DNA of 9,755 nt from JBPCRW01 sp050996405. Lineage in GTDB: Bacteria > Acidobacteriota > Blastocatellia > Pyrinomonadales > Pyrinomonadaceae. Position numbers and translations under genes: made by a program. Of the stretch, positions 1 through 7,721 are shown one piece after another (the stretch's first letter is position 1; each line of letters begins with the position of its first letter). The DNA is taken from positions 1-9,755 of the forward strand of contig JBPCRW010000281.1 of NCBI GenBank assembly GCA_050996405.1. The letters are read 5' to 3'. Below the pieces are notes generated by a model. The model ran no database searches and was not told where the DNA came from. It worked only from the letters and a program-made list of their open reading frames with translations.

Positions 1-166
1 GCCGGTTATCGGCAATACTGTTTTCTTTTCCAATGCTAGTGCTATTCCTGTCCCCATAACCAGTTCGGGGGTCTGGACAAATGGAACGCAGATTACATCT
101 ATATCAGCAGTTGTTGCGTCAGGAAATTTTAATAATGGATTGAGATTAATTGTATTAGGAAAATAA
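1..166 (+). CDS. C-terminal end of an unidentified, probably structural, phage protein (5' partial)
   Basis: An open frame enters at the left edge in reading frame 2 and ends at a TAA (164-166), giving about 54 residues with no internal stop. The peptide is rich in Ser, Val, Ile, Asn and Gly and ends in NGLRLIVLGK, which suggests an all-beta C-terminal domain such as those of virion proteins. No catalytic motif is visible and I do not recognise the family. The stop overlaps the start of the next gene (TAATG), so the two are probably translationally coupled and belong to the same late operon. A virion role is inferred only from the neighbours. Confidence 0.6.
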   Translation, partial: PVIGNTVFFSNASAIPVPITSSGVWTNGTQITSISAVVASGNFNNGLRLIVLGK

Positions 167-1638
167 TGCCAAAAGCAGTCGAAGTAAAATATAGCCGTTT
201 TGACGGCGGAATCTCCGACTCTCCCAGAGATAATCAAGGGAATGTCTTTCAGTTTGCCAAGAATTTTAATATCTACAAAGACAAACAGAAACTTGCTCCG
301 GTCAGAGGCTGGATAGGAGATGAAACTTTTGGGACACCGACTGGAATCAGAGCCTATAACTTAAAAGCTATTTCTTACGGCGGAATGGGAAGAATCAACG
401 CTATCGGCACAAAAGCCGACGGCACGGGTTCAAAATACTTTTCCAAAATAGACCCGTTATCAACAAGCTGGACGGAAGAAAAAGACTTTAACACCACGCC
501 AGCCCCACTTGAAAGCACCTATCAGGCAGTTCCCGGATTCGTGATTTTCAAAGACAATTACCTGTGGCATATTCTTTACCAAAGTGGTTTTTACTACATT
601 GCCAGAATTGATTACAACATCCCTCCGGTTGTTTACACTCCTAATTATAAACTTTTAAATGTCACGGCTAACGGTTCGCCGATTCCAAGCGCGGTTGTGT
701 TTGGGGATAATAAAATTTATGTCAGCGATGTCAATAATCTCTACGCTATCTCGTCAAACGGGACAATCGCCGCCAACGCTCTTACTCTGCCTTCAAATTA
801 CGTCATTACCTCAATGGCTAATTATAATCATTATATTGCCATTGCAGCTTACACGACTAATCCCACCACCACTTCGGCAATCTTTTTGTGGGACGGTTCA
901 GCCCCGACCTTCAATTTCTCTATCAATCTCGGAGAAGGAACGGTCAAAGTAATTGAGAATATCAACGGCACTCTTATTTCGGTCATAGACAAATATATTT
1001 CGGGAACGCTCGGAAACCTACAAGCCTCAATGATAATTAAAGCTCTGAATCAATTTGGTCAGACGGCGGAAACTTTAAAAGAAGTCTATGTCCAAACAGG
1101 TTCTATCAGTCAGTATAAAGCCGTTAAAGGCGGCAGTCTGCTGTTTTACGCTTCACTTGACGGAAACTCAGGGATTTGGAGTTTTGGACGCAAAGATTCA
1201 AATAGCCAGTATGCTCTTACTCTTTTAACCGAAACGCCCGGAACTTCCTTTAATGGTTTTTACCGGATAGGAGAATTTCTCTACACCGCTCATTCCGGTA
1301 ACGGCTCTATCTCACGAACCAACAACAATCCGGTTTATGACCAATCATCAGTCTGGCAGTCGCAGATTATCGGAGAAGCCGAACGGCAGCATCAGGCAAT
1401 CGGCGCGGTCATAACTTTTGAACCGCTTACATCAGGACAGTCGGTAACACTTGAATACCGCAAAGACGGCGGCGCGTGGACTGCGGTGGCTACCCAAAAT
1501 ACAGTCGGGTCGCTCTCTTTTCCGTCACTGAACTTTAACTGTATTTTCAGGGAAATAGAACTGCGCGTAACATCACAGGGCGCATCCATTACCGGAGTAA
1601 AGTTTAGATATTCAGAATTAACAGATTCAATTTCGTGA
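166..1638 (+). CDS. Phage virion structural protein, beta-rich, about 490 aa
   Basis: This is probably a tail, connector or capsid-associated structural protein. The N-terminus (residues 10-21, SRFDGGISDSPR) followed by KLAPVRGW (42-49) matches a pattern I associate with large phage structural proteins that open with a 'GG(I/M)..sp' motif. The middle (about 60-390) has repeated short beta strands, aromatic residues and Gly/Asn turns, compatible with a beta-propeller. The last 90 residues, with SVTLEYRKDGGAWTAV and then a strand ending GVKFRYSE, look like a separate beta-sandwich. No signal peptide or membrane segment is seen. The ATG overlaps the previous stop (TAATG), and AGGA at 157-160 lies 5 nt upstream, which supports this start. 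The gene ends at TGA (1636-1638), the only TGA stop in the window, overlapped by the GTG of the next gene. The exact virion position is unknown. Confidence 0.7.
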   Translation: MPKAVEVKYSRFDGGISDSPRDNQGNVFQFAKNFNIYKDKQKLAPVRGWIGDETFGTPTGIRAYNLKAISYGGMGRINAIGTKADGTGSKYFSKIDPLSTSWTEEKDFNTTPAPLESTYQAVPGFVIFKDNYLWHILYQSGFYYIARIDYNIPPVVYTPNYKLLNVTANGSPIPSAVVFGDNKIYVSDVNNLYAISSNGTIAANALTLPSNYVITSMANYNHYIAIAAYTTNPTTTSAIFLWDGSAPTFNFSINLGEGTVKVIENINGTLISVIDKYISGTLGNLQASMIIKALNQFGQTAETLKEVYVQTGSISQYKAVKGGSLLFYASLDGNSGIWSFGRKDSNSQYALTLLTETPGTSFNGFYRIGEFLYTAHSGNGSISRTNNNPVYDQSSVWQSQIIGEAERQHQAIGAVITFEPLTSGQSVTLEYRKDGGAWTAVATQNTVGSLSFPSLNFNCIFREIELRVTSQGASITGVKFRYSELTDSIS

Positions 1639-1901
1639 GCGATTATACAGACCAAATCAATAGCCTCGAACAAAGGCTTGCTACACTTGAACAGTCCCCT
1701 CTACTTAAATACTCATTTCCGTCAAGCGAAGTGTTTCTAAAAAGCATTGAACTTGCGGGCGGCGCGAGATTGATAATGGAGAATCTGGCAGCCGACCCGA
1801 CCGTCGGCAGAGTCGGAGAACTGGCGGTTGTTTCACGACAATTAAAAATCTGTATTCAGGCAAACCCCGTGCAGTGGGAAAAAATAGGAATTCAAACATA
1901 A
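1635..1901 (+). CDS. Small coiled-coil virion accessory or fibre-like protein (88 aa)
   Basis: The frame starts with GTG overlapping the preceding TGA (GTGA), a typical tight phage junction implying coupled translation. I see no Shine-Dalgarno for it. Residues 4-20 (INSLEQRLATLEQ) have a heptad-like spacing of I/L and would form a short, perhaps trimeric, coiled coil. The C-terminal part (VGRVGELAVVSRQLKICI, then W..IG) resembles the 'G.la...g.ly.c....W..vg' ending common in small tail-fibre or virion proteins. There is no signal peptide or membrane helix. The neighbouring genes make a virion component the best guess: a fibre stub, decoration protein or assembly factor. I cannot name the family. 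Confidence 0.65.
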   Translation: MSDYTDQINSLEQRLATLEQSPLLKYSFPSSEVFLKSIELAGGARLIMENLAADPTVGRVGELAVVSRQLKICIQANPVQWEKIGIQT

Positions 1902-1905
1902 ATAT

Positions 1906-4224
1906 ATGCCAGACGTAAATACACAACTCACAAATACACAGACGGCAACGCTTCCCTCAAGTCCTGCTGTTAGTCCTGCAAACCCTGCTGTCGGGCAAGG
2001 ATTCGACCAGTATGTCGGAACAAGATTAAATAGCGGCGGTTCAACTGAATTTTTTAACCAGCAAAACGGACAAGGTTATGCGAATCCGCAGGCTCTGGCG
2101 ACAGCCGTTCAGCCGTATGCTCCGAATGCGAACGCGAGTAATATTTTTGATGTCTTAAAACAAGGCTACACTCCGCTTAATACTCAAATCAGTAAAGAAG
2201 TTCCCGCCAAGAGTTTGGAAAATCCGACTTCCCCAAGTGATGTTAATTCACTTCTCCAACAGAATAACAGTATCGCTAAACAATACGCCGGTTCGTTCGC
2301 CCAAACACCTGAACTGACGCAAGCCGCGCAGGATGTTAATCAATCGAAAGCGACTTTAAGGAACTTCGATACTTCCCTGCAAGGCGGTATTCAAAACATT
2401 ATGAAGCAGCCGATTGCCCTTGAATTTCAGCAGGGACAAGAATCCGCTCTTAACCGTGATGCGTCATTTACAAGGTCATCTTTAGCTAATTCGTTAAGTG
2501 CTTATTCGGATAACTTATCGGTTCTCCAACAGAAACAACAAGCCTTACAGCAGGGACTTCAAGCCCAAATGCAGAACGGACAGTTTAATCTAAACTTTGC
2601 CCAGCAGTTACAACAAAACAAACAGGCACAAGCAGAATTACAATATCAGCACCAGCAGGACGCACAAAAGTTTTCAGTTCAATACAATGTCAAAGCCCCA
2701 ACATATTCAGTAGATGGTGGAAAAACAATCATTAACACTCAAACAGGTAAAGCCTACACAAATCCTCAAGATTTTCTTAATGAATTCGGCTTTAAGAGCT
2801 GGTCAGAAGTTCCTCAAGACTTCATTCAGAAACAATTTATCACTAATGACCAGAAAAACGCCGACAGGTCATTCGGATTACAGCAAAATCAGTTTGACTT
2901 TACCAAAGCTCAAACTAATGTTGATAACCAGTTCAGGGATAAACAATTTGATTATACAAAACTTTCAGGCAATAGAAGTTTTGGACTTGAACAACAAAAT
3001 GCTAATTATAATACGTCGCCTAGTTATCAACTTTCTTACAACTATAATACCGGACAGCAAAGCGTATTTAATCCTAAAACTGGACAAGTTTCAGATATTG
3101 GCTCAGGGACAGGAACACCAAGTATTTCTATTCCTTCAAATACCTTGGCTGGTCGAAACAATAATCCGGGTAATTTACGATATGCTGGACAAGCAGGAGC
3201 TTCACAAGGTGCAGGAGGTTTTGCACGATTTGATTCCGCTGAATCTGGTTATCAAGCTCTAGTGAATGATGTTACGGGTAAGATGACAGGTCAGAATAGT
3301 CACGGATTAGGTCCTAACAGCACACTTTCTCAGTTAATAAATGTTTATGCTCCTTCGTCTGAAAATAATACCGGACAATATATTCAGCAAGCCACAGCAG
3401 CTTTAGGTGTTAGTGCAAATACTCCGTTAAGTCAAATAAATCCGGCTCAACTTGCTCAATTTATAGCTAAAAAGGAAAGCGGAACAACAATTCAAGCAGG
3501 ACAGTCAGCTTCTTCAAGTTCAAACGCAAGTTCATCTGGTTCGTTTCCTAATACGCCCGATGGACTGGCAGCACAGTCAATTATCAATGAGCAATCAACA
3601 ATAAGCAGTCTTTCTAACAAGTCGGCAGGTAAAGGACAGCCCGGACAACAACAGCGAGTGCGTGATTTAATTAACAAGACTATTCCCGGATTCAACTTTG
3701 AAAATGCTCAAATAAACTATCAAACAAATTCAACGGCTCAGGCTACTAACGCCGGAGCTTTGGGTAAAATTCAAAATTCACAGAAAACCGCTGAAACCCA
3801 TATTGGAGAACTTAATAATTCATTCGATAATATTAAAGGCAAACTTACTAACCATTCATTTTTCGGACTTGGTAACTATTTTAACAAGCAAGTGTTTCAG
3901 GCAAATTCAAATAATCCTGACTTCGTATCGTTTAATAGTAATTTAGGACTTGTTAGAGGCGAATTAGCTAAGGTATTAGGCGGAGGTGAAGCAACTGATG
4001 CTTCAAGAGCAGAAGCAAGTAAAACTGTTCCTGATAACTTAGGGGGGCAATCTTTACAAGCAGTTATTGAGAAAGTTAGAACATTAATGAGTCAGAAGAT
4101 TAAAGAATACCAGAATCCTGTTACTTCATCTCACTTGCCGACGGGATATGATAAGCCATCAAGTACGCCTAACATTACTAATGGAGGGACACTTTCAGGA
4201 TTTAACTTTAAGATAGGACAATAA
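1906..4224 (+). CDS. Large internal virion (ejection-type) protein with peptidoglycan-hydrolase-like segment (772 aa)
   Basis: Probably a protein carried in the virion that helps the DNA cross the host envelope. Residues 1-315 are Gln/Asn/Ala-rich with long helical, coiled-coil-prone stretches (about 135-260). Residues 321-368 hold an 18-residue-period repeat (RSFGLQQN, QFDFTK, QFDYTK, RSFGLEQQ). Residues about 417-525 contain NNNPGNLRY, GGFARFDSAESGYQALV, LINVYAPSSENNTGQY and QFIAKKESG. That series is characteristic of virion-associated lytic domains sometimes called P5-like or phage transglycosylase-like. A Ser-rich linker (533-548) follows, then a helical C-terminus including RGELAKVLGGGEATDASRAE (684-703), a pattern I recall from phage ejection-type proteins. 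There is no signal peptide. The ATG lies 4 nt after the previous stop with no clear ribosome site. Base composition drops to more AT about 800 nt into the gene. Lytic activity is inferred, not shown. Confidence 0.75.
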   Translation: MPDVNTQLTNTQTATLPSSPAVSPANPAVGQGFDQYVGTRLNSGGSTEFFNQQNGQGYANPQALATAVQPYAPNANASNIFDVLKQGYTPLNTQISKEVPAKSLENPTSPSDVNSLLQQNNSIAKQYAGSFAQTPELTQAAQDVNQSKATLRNFDTSLQGGIQNIMKQPIALEFQQGQESALNRDASFTRSSLANSLSAYSDNLSVLQQKQQALQQGLQAQMQNGQFNLNFAQQLQQNKQAQAELQYQHQQDAQKFSVQYNVKAPTYSVDGGKTIINTQTGKAYTNPQDFLNEFGFKSWSEVPQDFIQKQFITNDQKNADRSFGLQQNQFDFTKAQTNVDNQFRDKQFDYTKLSGNRSFGLEQQNANYNTSPSYQLSYNYNTGQQSVFNPKTGQVSDIGSGTGTPSISIPSNTLAGRNNNPGNLRYAGQAGASQGAGGFARFDSAESGYQALVNDVTGKMTGQNSHGLGPNSTLSQLINVYAPSSENNTGQYIQQATAALGVSANTPLSQINPAQLAQFIAKKESGTTIQAGQSASSSSNASSSGSFPNTPDGLAAQSIINEQSTISSLSNKSAGKGQPGQQQRVRDLINKTIPGFNFENAQINYQTNSTAQATNAGALGKIQNSQKTAETHIGELNNSFDNIKGKLTNHSFFGLGNYFNKQVFQANSNNPDFVSFNSNLGLVRGELAKVLGGGEATDASRAEASKTVPDNLGGQSLQAVIEKVRTLMSQKIKEYQNPVTSSHLPTGYDKPSSTPNITNGGTLSGFNFKIGQ
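2866..3009 (+). repeat. 18-residue tandem repeat within the 772-aa virion protein
   Basis: Residues 321-338, 339-356 and the beginning of a third copy from 357 align without gaps. RSFGL recurs at offset 36, and QFDFTK (329-334) recurs as QFDYTK (347-352) at offset 18. The copies differ at the DNA level, so the repeat is old or held by selection on the protein rather than a recent duplication. It sits between the helical N-terminal part and the hydrolase-like segment and may form an extended helical spacer. Confidence 0.6.
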
Positions 4225-4225
4225 A

Positions 4226-5914
4226 ATGATTTCAGATTCAATTCAGCAAGCACTAAGTCAAGGGTATAACCCCGATGAAGTGTTAGATGAAATATCTAAA
4301 CAAAATCCGAATATTTTATCTTCTATTCAGGCTGCAAAAACTCAAGGGCATCAATCACAGGACATCTTGCAGGAAATAGTCAAGCAAAATCAATCTGCTC
4401 AACCAGAACAGACACAACAAAACCAATCTTCTCAGCCACAACAAAAAAGTGTTGGAGGATTTTTAGGCAATATAGCTTCGAGTGCCGAAAACGCAGTAGG
4501 TGGTATTGTTCACAGCGTTGCTCATCCCTTAGATACTTTGAATAACATCAGTAATATCGGACAGGGCGCATTAGAGAAAATAACCGGAGTCTCATCCGGT
4601 AATCCGAATGCTTCAAAGACCTTAAATAATGTAGCTCAATATTATGGGCAAAGAATCGCGCATCCGGTAGATACTTTATATAACGACCCTGTGGGAGCGG
4701 CTTTGGACGTTTCGAGTATTTTAGACCCAGCCGCCAGAGCAATTACAGGAATTGGAGATGCTTCAAAAATCGGTGCAATTAGTCGGGCTGGTGAAGCTGT
4801 TTCAAAAGCCGGAGAATTAGCTAATCCAATTAATGCTGTAGGTAAAGGTATTTCTTATGCAGCAGAAGGCGCAGGGAAACTTGCTAGCGAAGCATTAGGA
4901 ACAGCAACCGGAGCAGGTGCAGGAGCAATTAGAGAGGCATTCACTAATCCAAGTGAGGGTTTTACAAACGCACTTCGGGGAAATACTTCAGCGCAAGATA
5001 TATTCACTACAGCTAAAGATGCACTCAATACCGTCAAGGATAATAGAGCTGCTGCTTACCAATCAAGTTTGGCTAAAATTTCTGGTGATATAAAACTCGA
5101 TTTAACCCCTGTAGTTAGTAAATTAAGTGATAACCTAAAAAAATTCGGAATCAATTTTGATGCAAGTGGCGGTCTTGATTTTTCTCGTTCTACTTTGTCA
5201 AACGCTGATGACATTCAAACCGTCAAACAAGCGTTTCAAGATGTTAAAGATTGGGGAAGTAAAGAGGGAGATTTAACACCCGTCGGGATAGATACACTCA
5301 AAAGAAGATTAGATAATCTTTATTCAGCTAATAAAGATAGCAGGGCTTTTACGACATCGCTTAGAAGTTCAGTTAATGATGTTTTGCAAAATCAAGTTCC
5401 CGGTTATGCAGATATGACTAAAGGATATAGTCAAGCAAGTAGTTTTATTCAAGATGTTACTAAAAATTTATCTCTTGGAGATAAAGCTTCGGTTGAAACA
5501 GGTCTTAATAAACTTACCGGCGCATTAAAACAAAATAACGAATTCCGCACTCAGCTTGTTCAACAATTACAAGATGTCGGAGAGAAAGATTTAACCGGAC
5601 AGATTGCCGGAAGCGCATTGAATCCGAAACTTCCTAGAGGATTAACGGGCAAATTGATTGAAGGAGGAGCGGCGTATCAAGCAGGAATAGCAGGACTTCT
5701 TCATCCCGGAACATTAGCAGTCTTAGCGACTACTTCACCTCGTTTAGTTGGAGAATTTGTCAGAGCTTTAGGGTTAGGTAATAAAGCTGTTCAGACAGTA
5801 TTTGATGCAATTAAAAATACAAAAACCGCCCAATTTGCTAAAACAGCGGCTGTTCCGTCACTAAAAACACTCAATCAGGTCGGCAAAATCAACCGTCAAA
5901 GTGTTTCCCAATAA
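4226..5914 (+). CDS. Internal virion / ejection-like protein with N-terminal helical repeats (562 aa)
   Basis: I do not recognise a named family, but the build fits a phage internal protein. Residues 3-57 are two gap-free copies of a 28-residue helical unit (G13/G41, DEVLDEI/QDILQEI, KQNP/KQNQ). A Gln-rich linker follows (58-73). Residues 76-180 are Gly/Ala-rich and amphipathic, with AHPLDTLNN (99-107) echoed by AHPVDTLYN (145-153) and then DPVGAALDVSSILDP. Residues 265-455 are mostly charged helix. A hydrophobic C-terminal stretch (about 484-506, AGIAGLLHPGTLAVLATTSP) could insert in a membrane. Such helix-plus-hydrophobic designs suit proteins ejected with the DNA. The start is supported by AGGA (4215-4218) 7 nt before the ATG and by a gap of only 1 nt after the previous stop. 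No enzyme motif is seen. Confidence 0.65.
   Translation: MISDSIQQALSQGYNPDEVLDEISKQNPNILSSIQAAKTQGHQSQDILQEIVKQNQSAQPEQTQQNQSSQPQQKSVGGFLGNIASSAENAVGGIVHSVAHPLDTLNNISNIGQGALEKITGVSSGNPNASKTLNNVAQYYGQRIAHPVDTLYNDPVGAALDVSSILDPAARAITGIGDASKIGAISRAGEAVSKAGELANPINAVGKGISYAAEGAGKLASEALGTATGAGAGAIREAFTNPSEGFTNALRGNTSAQDIFTTAKDALNTVKDNRAAAYQSSLAKISGDIKLDLTPVVSKLSDNLKKFGINFDASGGLDFSRSTLSNADDIQTVKQAFQDVKDWGSKEGDLTPVGIDTLKRRLDNLYSANKDSRAFTTSLRSSVNDVLQNQVPGYADMTKGYSQASSFIQDVTKNLSLGDKASVETGLNKLTGALKQNNEFRTQLVQQLQDVGEKDLTGQIAGSALNPKLPRGLTGKLIEGGAAYQAGIAGLLHPGTLAVLATTSPRLVGEFVRALGLGNKAVQTVFDAIKNTKTAQFAKTAAVPSLKTLNQVGKINRQSVSQ
4232..4396 (+). repeat. Two tandem 28-residue helical repeats at the N-terminus of the 562-aa protein
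   Basis: Protein residues 3-29 and 31-57 match at a constant offset of 28 with conserved S.IQ, QG, (D/Q)(V/I)L.EI and KQN. The pattern 'I..ai..G.....il.ei' looks like a small two-helix unit, possibly a binding module for a partner virion protein. The DNA copies have diverged. Confidence 0.6.
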
Positions 5915-5965
5915 TTATTGCCAGTAATACGAACAACAGTAAATTCATACCCTAAGTCTAGCATT

Positions 5966-5974
5966 TGCTATAAT
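5966..5974 (+). promoter_or_regulatory. Extended -10 promoter (TGcTATAAT)
   Basis: A perfect TATAAT (5969-5974) is preceded by TG with a one-base gap (5966-5967), the textbook extended -10 element. No good -35 box is present: TTCATA at 5944-5949 would need a 19-bp spacer. The predicted start is near 5981, leaving about 16 nt before the ATG at 5997 with no Shine-Dalgarno. It lies in the only sizeable gap (5915-5996) between the virion genes and the membrane/lysis genes, as expected for the promoter of a new transcription unit. Confidence 0.55.
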
Positions 5975-5996
5975 TAAGACAAATCACTTATCCCCA

Positions 5997-6326
5997 ATGC
6001 AAACCATCTTCTTAATCCTGATATTTTTTAAATTATTCGCTAGTATTCTATCCGCATTTTATGCCGTTAGGATTGCTAGGCTTCGCACTACTGAAACACG
6101 AGGCTGGATGATTGTAAGCGTTGCATTTTTTGCTATGGCACTTGGGAACTTAGTTGGACTTAGCTATTTGAATGAAACTATAAAAACGTTAGTTAATTAT
6201 CATAATGAGTTCATTTTCTCTTATCAGGCATTTTATCAGGCATTAGAAGGAATTGCGGTAATATTATTTTTAATAACAATTTCTCGAAGTTTCTACAGGT
6301 TAAAAAGAATTAATCCAATCGTTTAA
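5997..6326 (+). CDS. Small membrane protein with three predicted helices (109 aa)
   Basis: The protein is strongly hydrophobic, with likely membrane helices at about 3-23, 37-57 and 82-97. Basic residues after helix 1 (RIARLRTTETR) and at the C-terminus (RSFYRLKR) predict, by the positive-inside rule, an N-out/C-in topology. I do not recognise the family. It is the first gene after the extended -10 promoter and precedes a membrane-anchored coiled-coil protein with no intergenic base, so the two probably work together. Candidate roles are holin, lysis regulator or superinfection-exclusion protein. The start is the first ATG after the predicted transcription start. No ribosome site is visible. 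Confidence 0.65.
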   Translation: MQTIFLILIFFKLFASILSAFYAVRIARLRTTETRGWMIVSVAFFAMALGNLVGLSYLNETIKTLVNYHNEFIFSYQAFYQALEGIAVILFLITISRSFYRLKRINPIV

Positions 6327-6758
6327 ATGATTGACCCAACCCAAATAATAATATCTTTAGGGTCAGGAGTATTCGGAGCAGGAGGTATCGGAGCTTATTT
6401 TGCCTATAAACAAAAGATGCCTCTCACGCAAAAGGAAGCTGAAAAAATACAGCAAGATATTGAAACTGGCATTGCCCTCAGGTGGAGAGATTATTCCAAA
6501 CAGCTTGAAGAAAGAGCAAATCAATTAGAAGAAAGGTTAGATATTCAAGAGAAATCAATTCAGGAAATGAGAATTCTTTTGACTGCTAAAAATGAAGAGA
6601 TTACAAACCTTAAAGAAGGAAATAAGCAATTAAGAATTAGGGTTACAGACCTTGAAACTGAACTTTCTAAATACAGAACAGTTGATAAGCGAGTTGAAGG
6701 TGTTAGAGAAGATTTACATCAAGAAGTTGATACATCTATTGATAAATTAACTTCATAA
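6327..6758 (+). CDS. Membrane-anchored coiled-coil protein, possible spanin- or holin-associated (143 aa)
   Basis: Residues 5-27 form one Gly/Ile/Ala-rich membrane helix (IIISLGSGVFGAGGIGAYFA). A long charged helix follows with heptad-like leucines (about 55-117, including QLEERANQLEERLDIQE and NKQLRIRVTDLETEL). That layout, one anchor plus a long coiled coil, is seen in inner-membrane spanins (Rz-like) and in many small phage membrane proteins beside lysis genes. The family cannot be named from sequence alone. No partner outer-membrane lipoprotein is visible, so a true spanin pair is not supported. The ATG directly abuts the previous TAA (324-326 of that gene's frame), so translation is likely coupled. 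There is no Shine-Dalgarno. Confidence 0.65.
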   Translation: MIDPTQIIISLGSGVFGAGGIGAYFAYKQKMPLTQKEAEKIQQDIETGIALRWRDYSKQLEERANQLEERLDIQEKSIQEMRILLTAKNEEITNLKEGNKQLRIRVTDLETELSKYRTVDKRVEGVREDLHQEVDTSIDKLTS

Positions 6759-6759
6759 T

Positions 6760-6828
6760 ATGTTTCCAATATCTCAAAAAACAATTGGAGGATATAAATT
6801 CAAAACCGAAGACTTTATCATTAAATAA
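6760..6828 (+). CDS. Possible 22-residue peptide gene
   Basis: An ATG at 6760, one base after the previous stop, opens a 22-codon frame (MFPISQKTIGG..., ending FIIK) that stops at TAA 6826-6828, five bases before the ATG of the peptidase gene. It neatly fills a gap that would otherwise be 75 bases in an otherwise gapless cluster, which is the main argument for it. The peptide has no membrane segment, is basic and has a hydrophobic end. No ribosome site is visible; a GGAGGA lies inside the frame (6788-6793) but is not placed to serve a start. It might instead only couple translation into the peptidase gene, or be chance. Confidence 0.35.
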   Translation: MFPISQKTIGGYKFKTEDFIIK

Positions 6829-6833
6829 CTCAA

Positions 6834-7721
6834 ATGGACATAGACAATGTAGGTAAGGGTGCGTTACCCGATTTACCCGACGACCGTGATTATATGGTTG
6901 ATAAGGACATACTTGGTGCAGCAACGGTAGATTGGTCAAAAGAATTTCGCTTACCAGAACCGCCGCCGGAAGACCAAGGTTCATCGGATTCTTGCGTGGC
7001 GCAAAGCTGGAGCTACTACCACTGGCAGCTACACGGCAAAAATTATTCACGCAGAGATTTATTCTGCCGGATAGCGATAAATTACGGAGCGTATATCAGG
7101 GACGGCGGCAAAGAACTGGTCGGAAGCGGTCAAGCGACCCGTGATGAAGTTTCCGACCCGAACCCTGAAACTCCCCAGAATATGCGGGATGCAAGCGGCA
7201 CAAAACCAGAATACAGAAGTGACGACCAAGAACTTAACTATTTCCGCCTGTCGCACGAAGACATCAACGGCGTGGCATGGGGAATACAAAATTATAAAGG
7301 CGTTGTTTTTGGAGTTAATGGCTCAAATCCGGGCTGGCAGGATATGAAAAATCCGCGTCCGCCGCTTCGTGGAGAAACTTTGTGGGGACACGCTCTTTAT
7401 GCGATGGGCTGTCACACGCACGACGGACAAAAATGTATCATCGCCAAATCGTCGTGGTCTAAATACGTTAGTGAACACCATATTAAAGAAAATTATTATT
7501 TAACCGGAAATGCGTTCTCTGTCTGGACGCTTATTCCAAAGGAACAATCAATGACCAATAGTTTGATAGTCAAAAACGGAGATGAGTTAGGAATTTATGA
7601 CCCCGCGACAAGTGAGGACGGGCTGATTACCTTAATGCGAAACAGGGGGATGGATGTCCCGCTCACGCCTGACGGAAAATTAGATTTCTCGAAAATCACC
7701 ATCACTAAAACTTTATCCTAA
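6834..7721 (+). CDS. Papain-like (C1 family) cysteine peptidase with variant active site (295 aa)
   Basis: The N-terminal LPDLPDDRDY (11-20) and VDW (32-34) are the usual entry into C1A peptidases. EDQGSSDSCVAQSW (46-59) matches the papain active-site helix: Q48 fits the oxyanion Gln and C54 the nucleophile with the standard six-residue spacing, although the papain Cys between them is Ser. GHALYAMG (185-192) supplies His186. Where papain has KNSWG, this protein has KSSWS (205-209), so the third catalytic residue, Asn, is Ser. A C-terminal addition (about 240-295, DELGIYDPATSEDGLITLM) lies outside the papain fold. No signal peptide is seen. It is larger than a mature papain domain (about 210-220 aa). 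Its stop overlaps the start of the GH6 gene (TAATG), so the two are coupled. It may cleave host surface proteins or mature virion proteins, or be catalytically weak. Confidence 0.8.
   Translation: MDIDNVGKGALPDLPDDRDYMVDKDILGAATVDWSKEFRLPEPPPEDQGSSDSCVAQSWSYYHWQLHGKNYSRRDLFCRIAINYGAYIRDGGKELVGSGQATRDEVSDPNPETPQNMRDASGTKPEYRSDDQELNYFRLSHEDINGVAWGIQNYKGVVFGVNGSNPGWQDMKNPRPPLRGETLWGHALYAMGCHTHDGQKCIIAKSSWSKYVSEHHIKENYYLTGNAFSVWTLIPKEQSMTNSLIVKNGDELGIYDPATSEDGLITLMRNRGMDVPLTPDGKLDFSKITITKTLS

Noticed and set aside
1636..1638. Possible recoding of TGA as a sense codon, as in some Patescibacteria
   Set aside because: Reading through gives an incoherent peptide to the next stop, while a sensible gene starts at the overlapping GTG. 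No in-frame TGA is needed in any other gene, and the same holds for TAG.
1392..1673. A 93-codon minus-strand open frame across the 490-aa/88-aa junction
   Set aside because: All supported genes are on the + strand, and it is antisense to two coherent coding frames with no initiation signal.
2714..3262. A 182-codon open frame in another + frame within the 772-aa gene
   Set aside because: It lies wholly inside a gene with recognisable protein motifs, its product is Leu/Ile-rich without domain features, and the AT-rich, Gln-rich codons of the real gene produce such shadows.
5915..5960. Intrinsic terminator after the 562-aa gene
   Set aside because: Only a 4-bp ATTA/TAAT pairing is present and there is no GC-rich stem or T-run.
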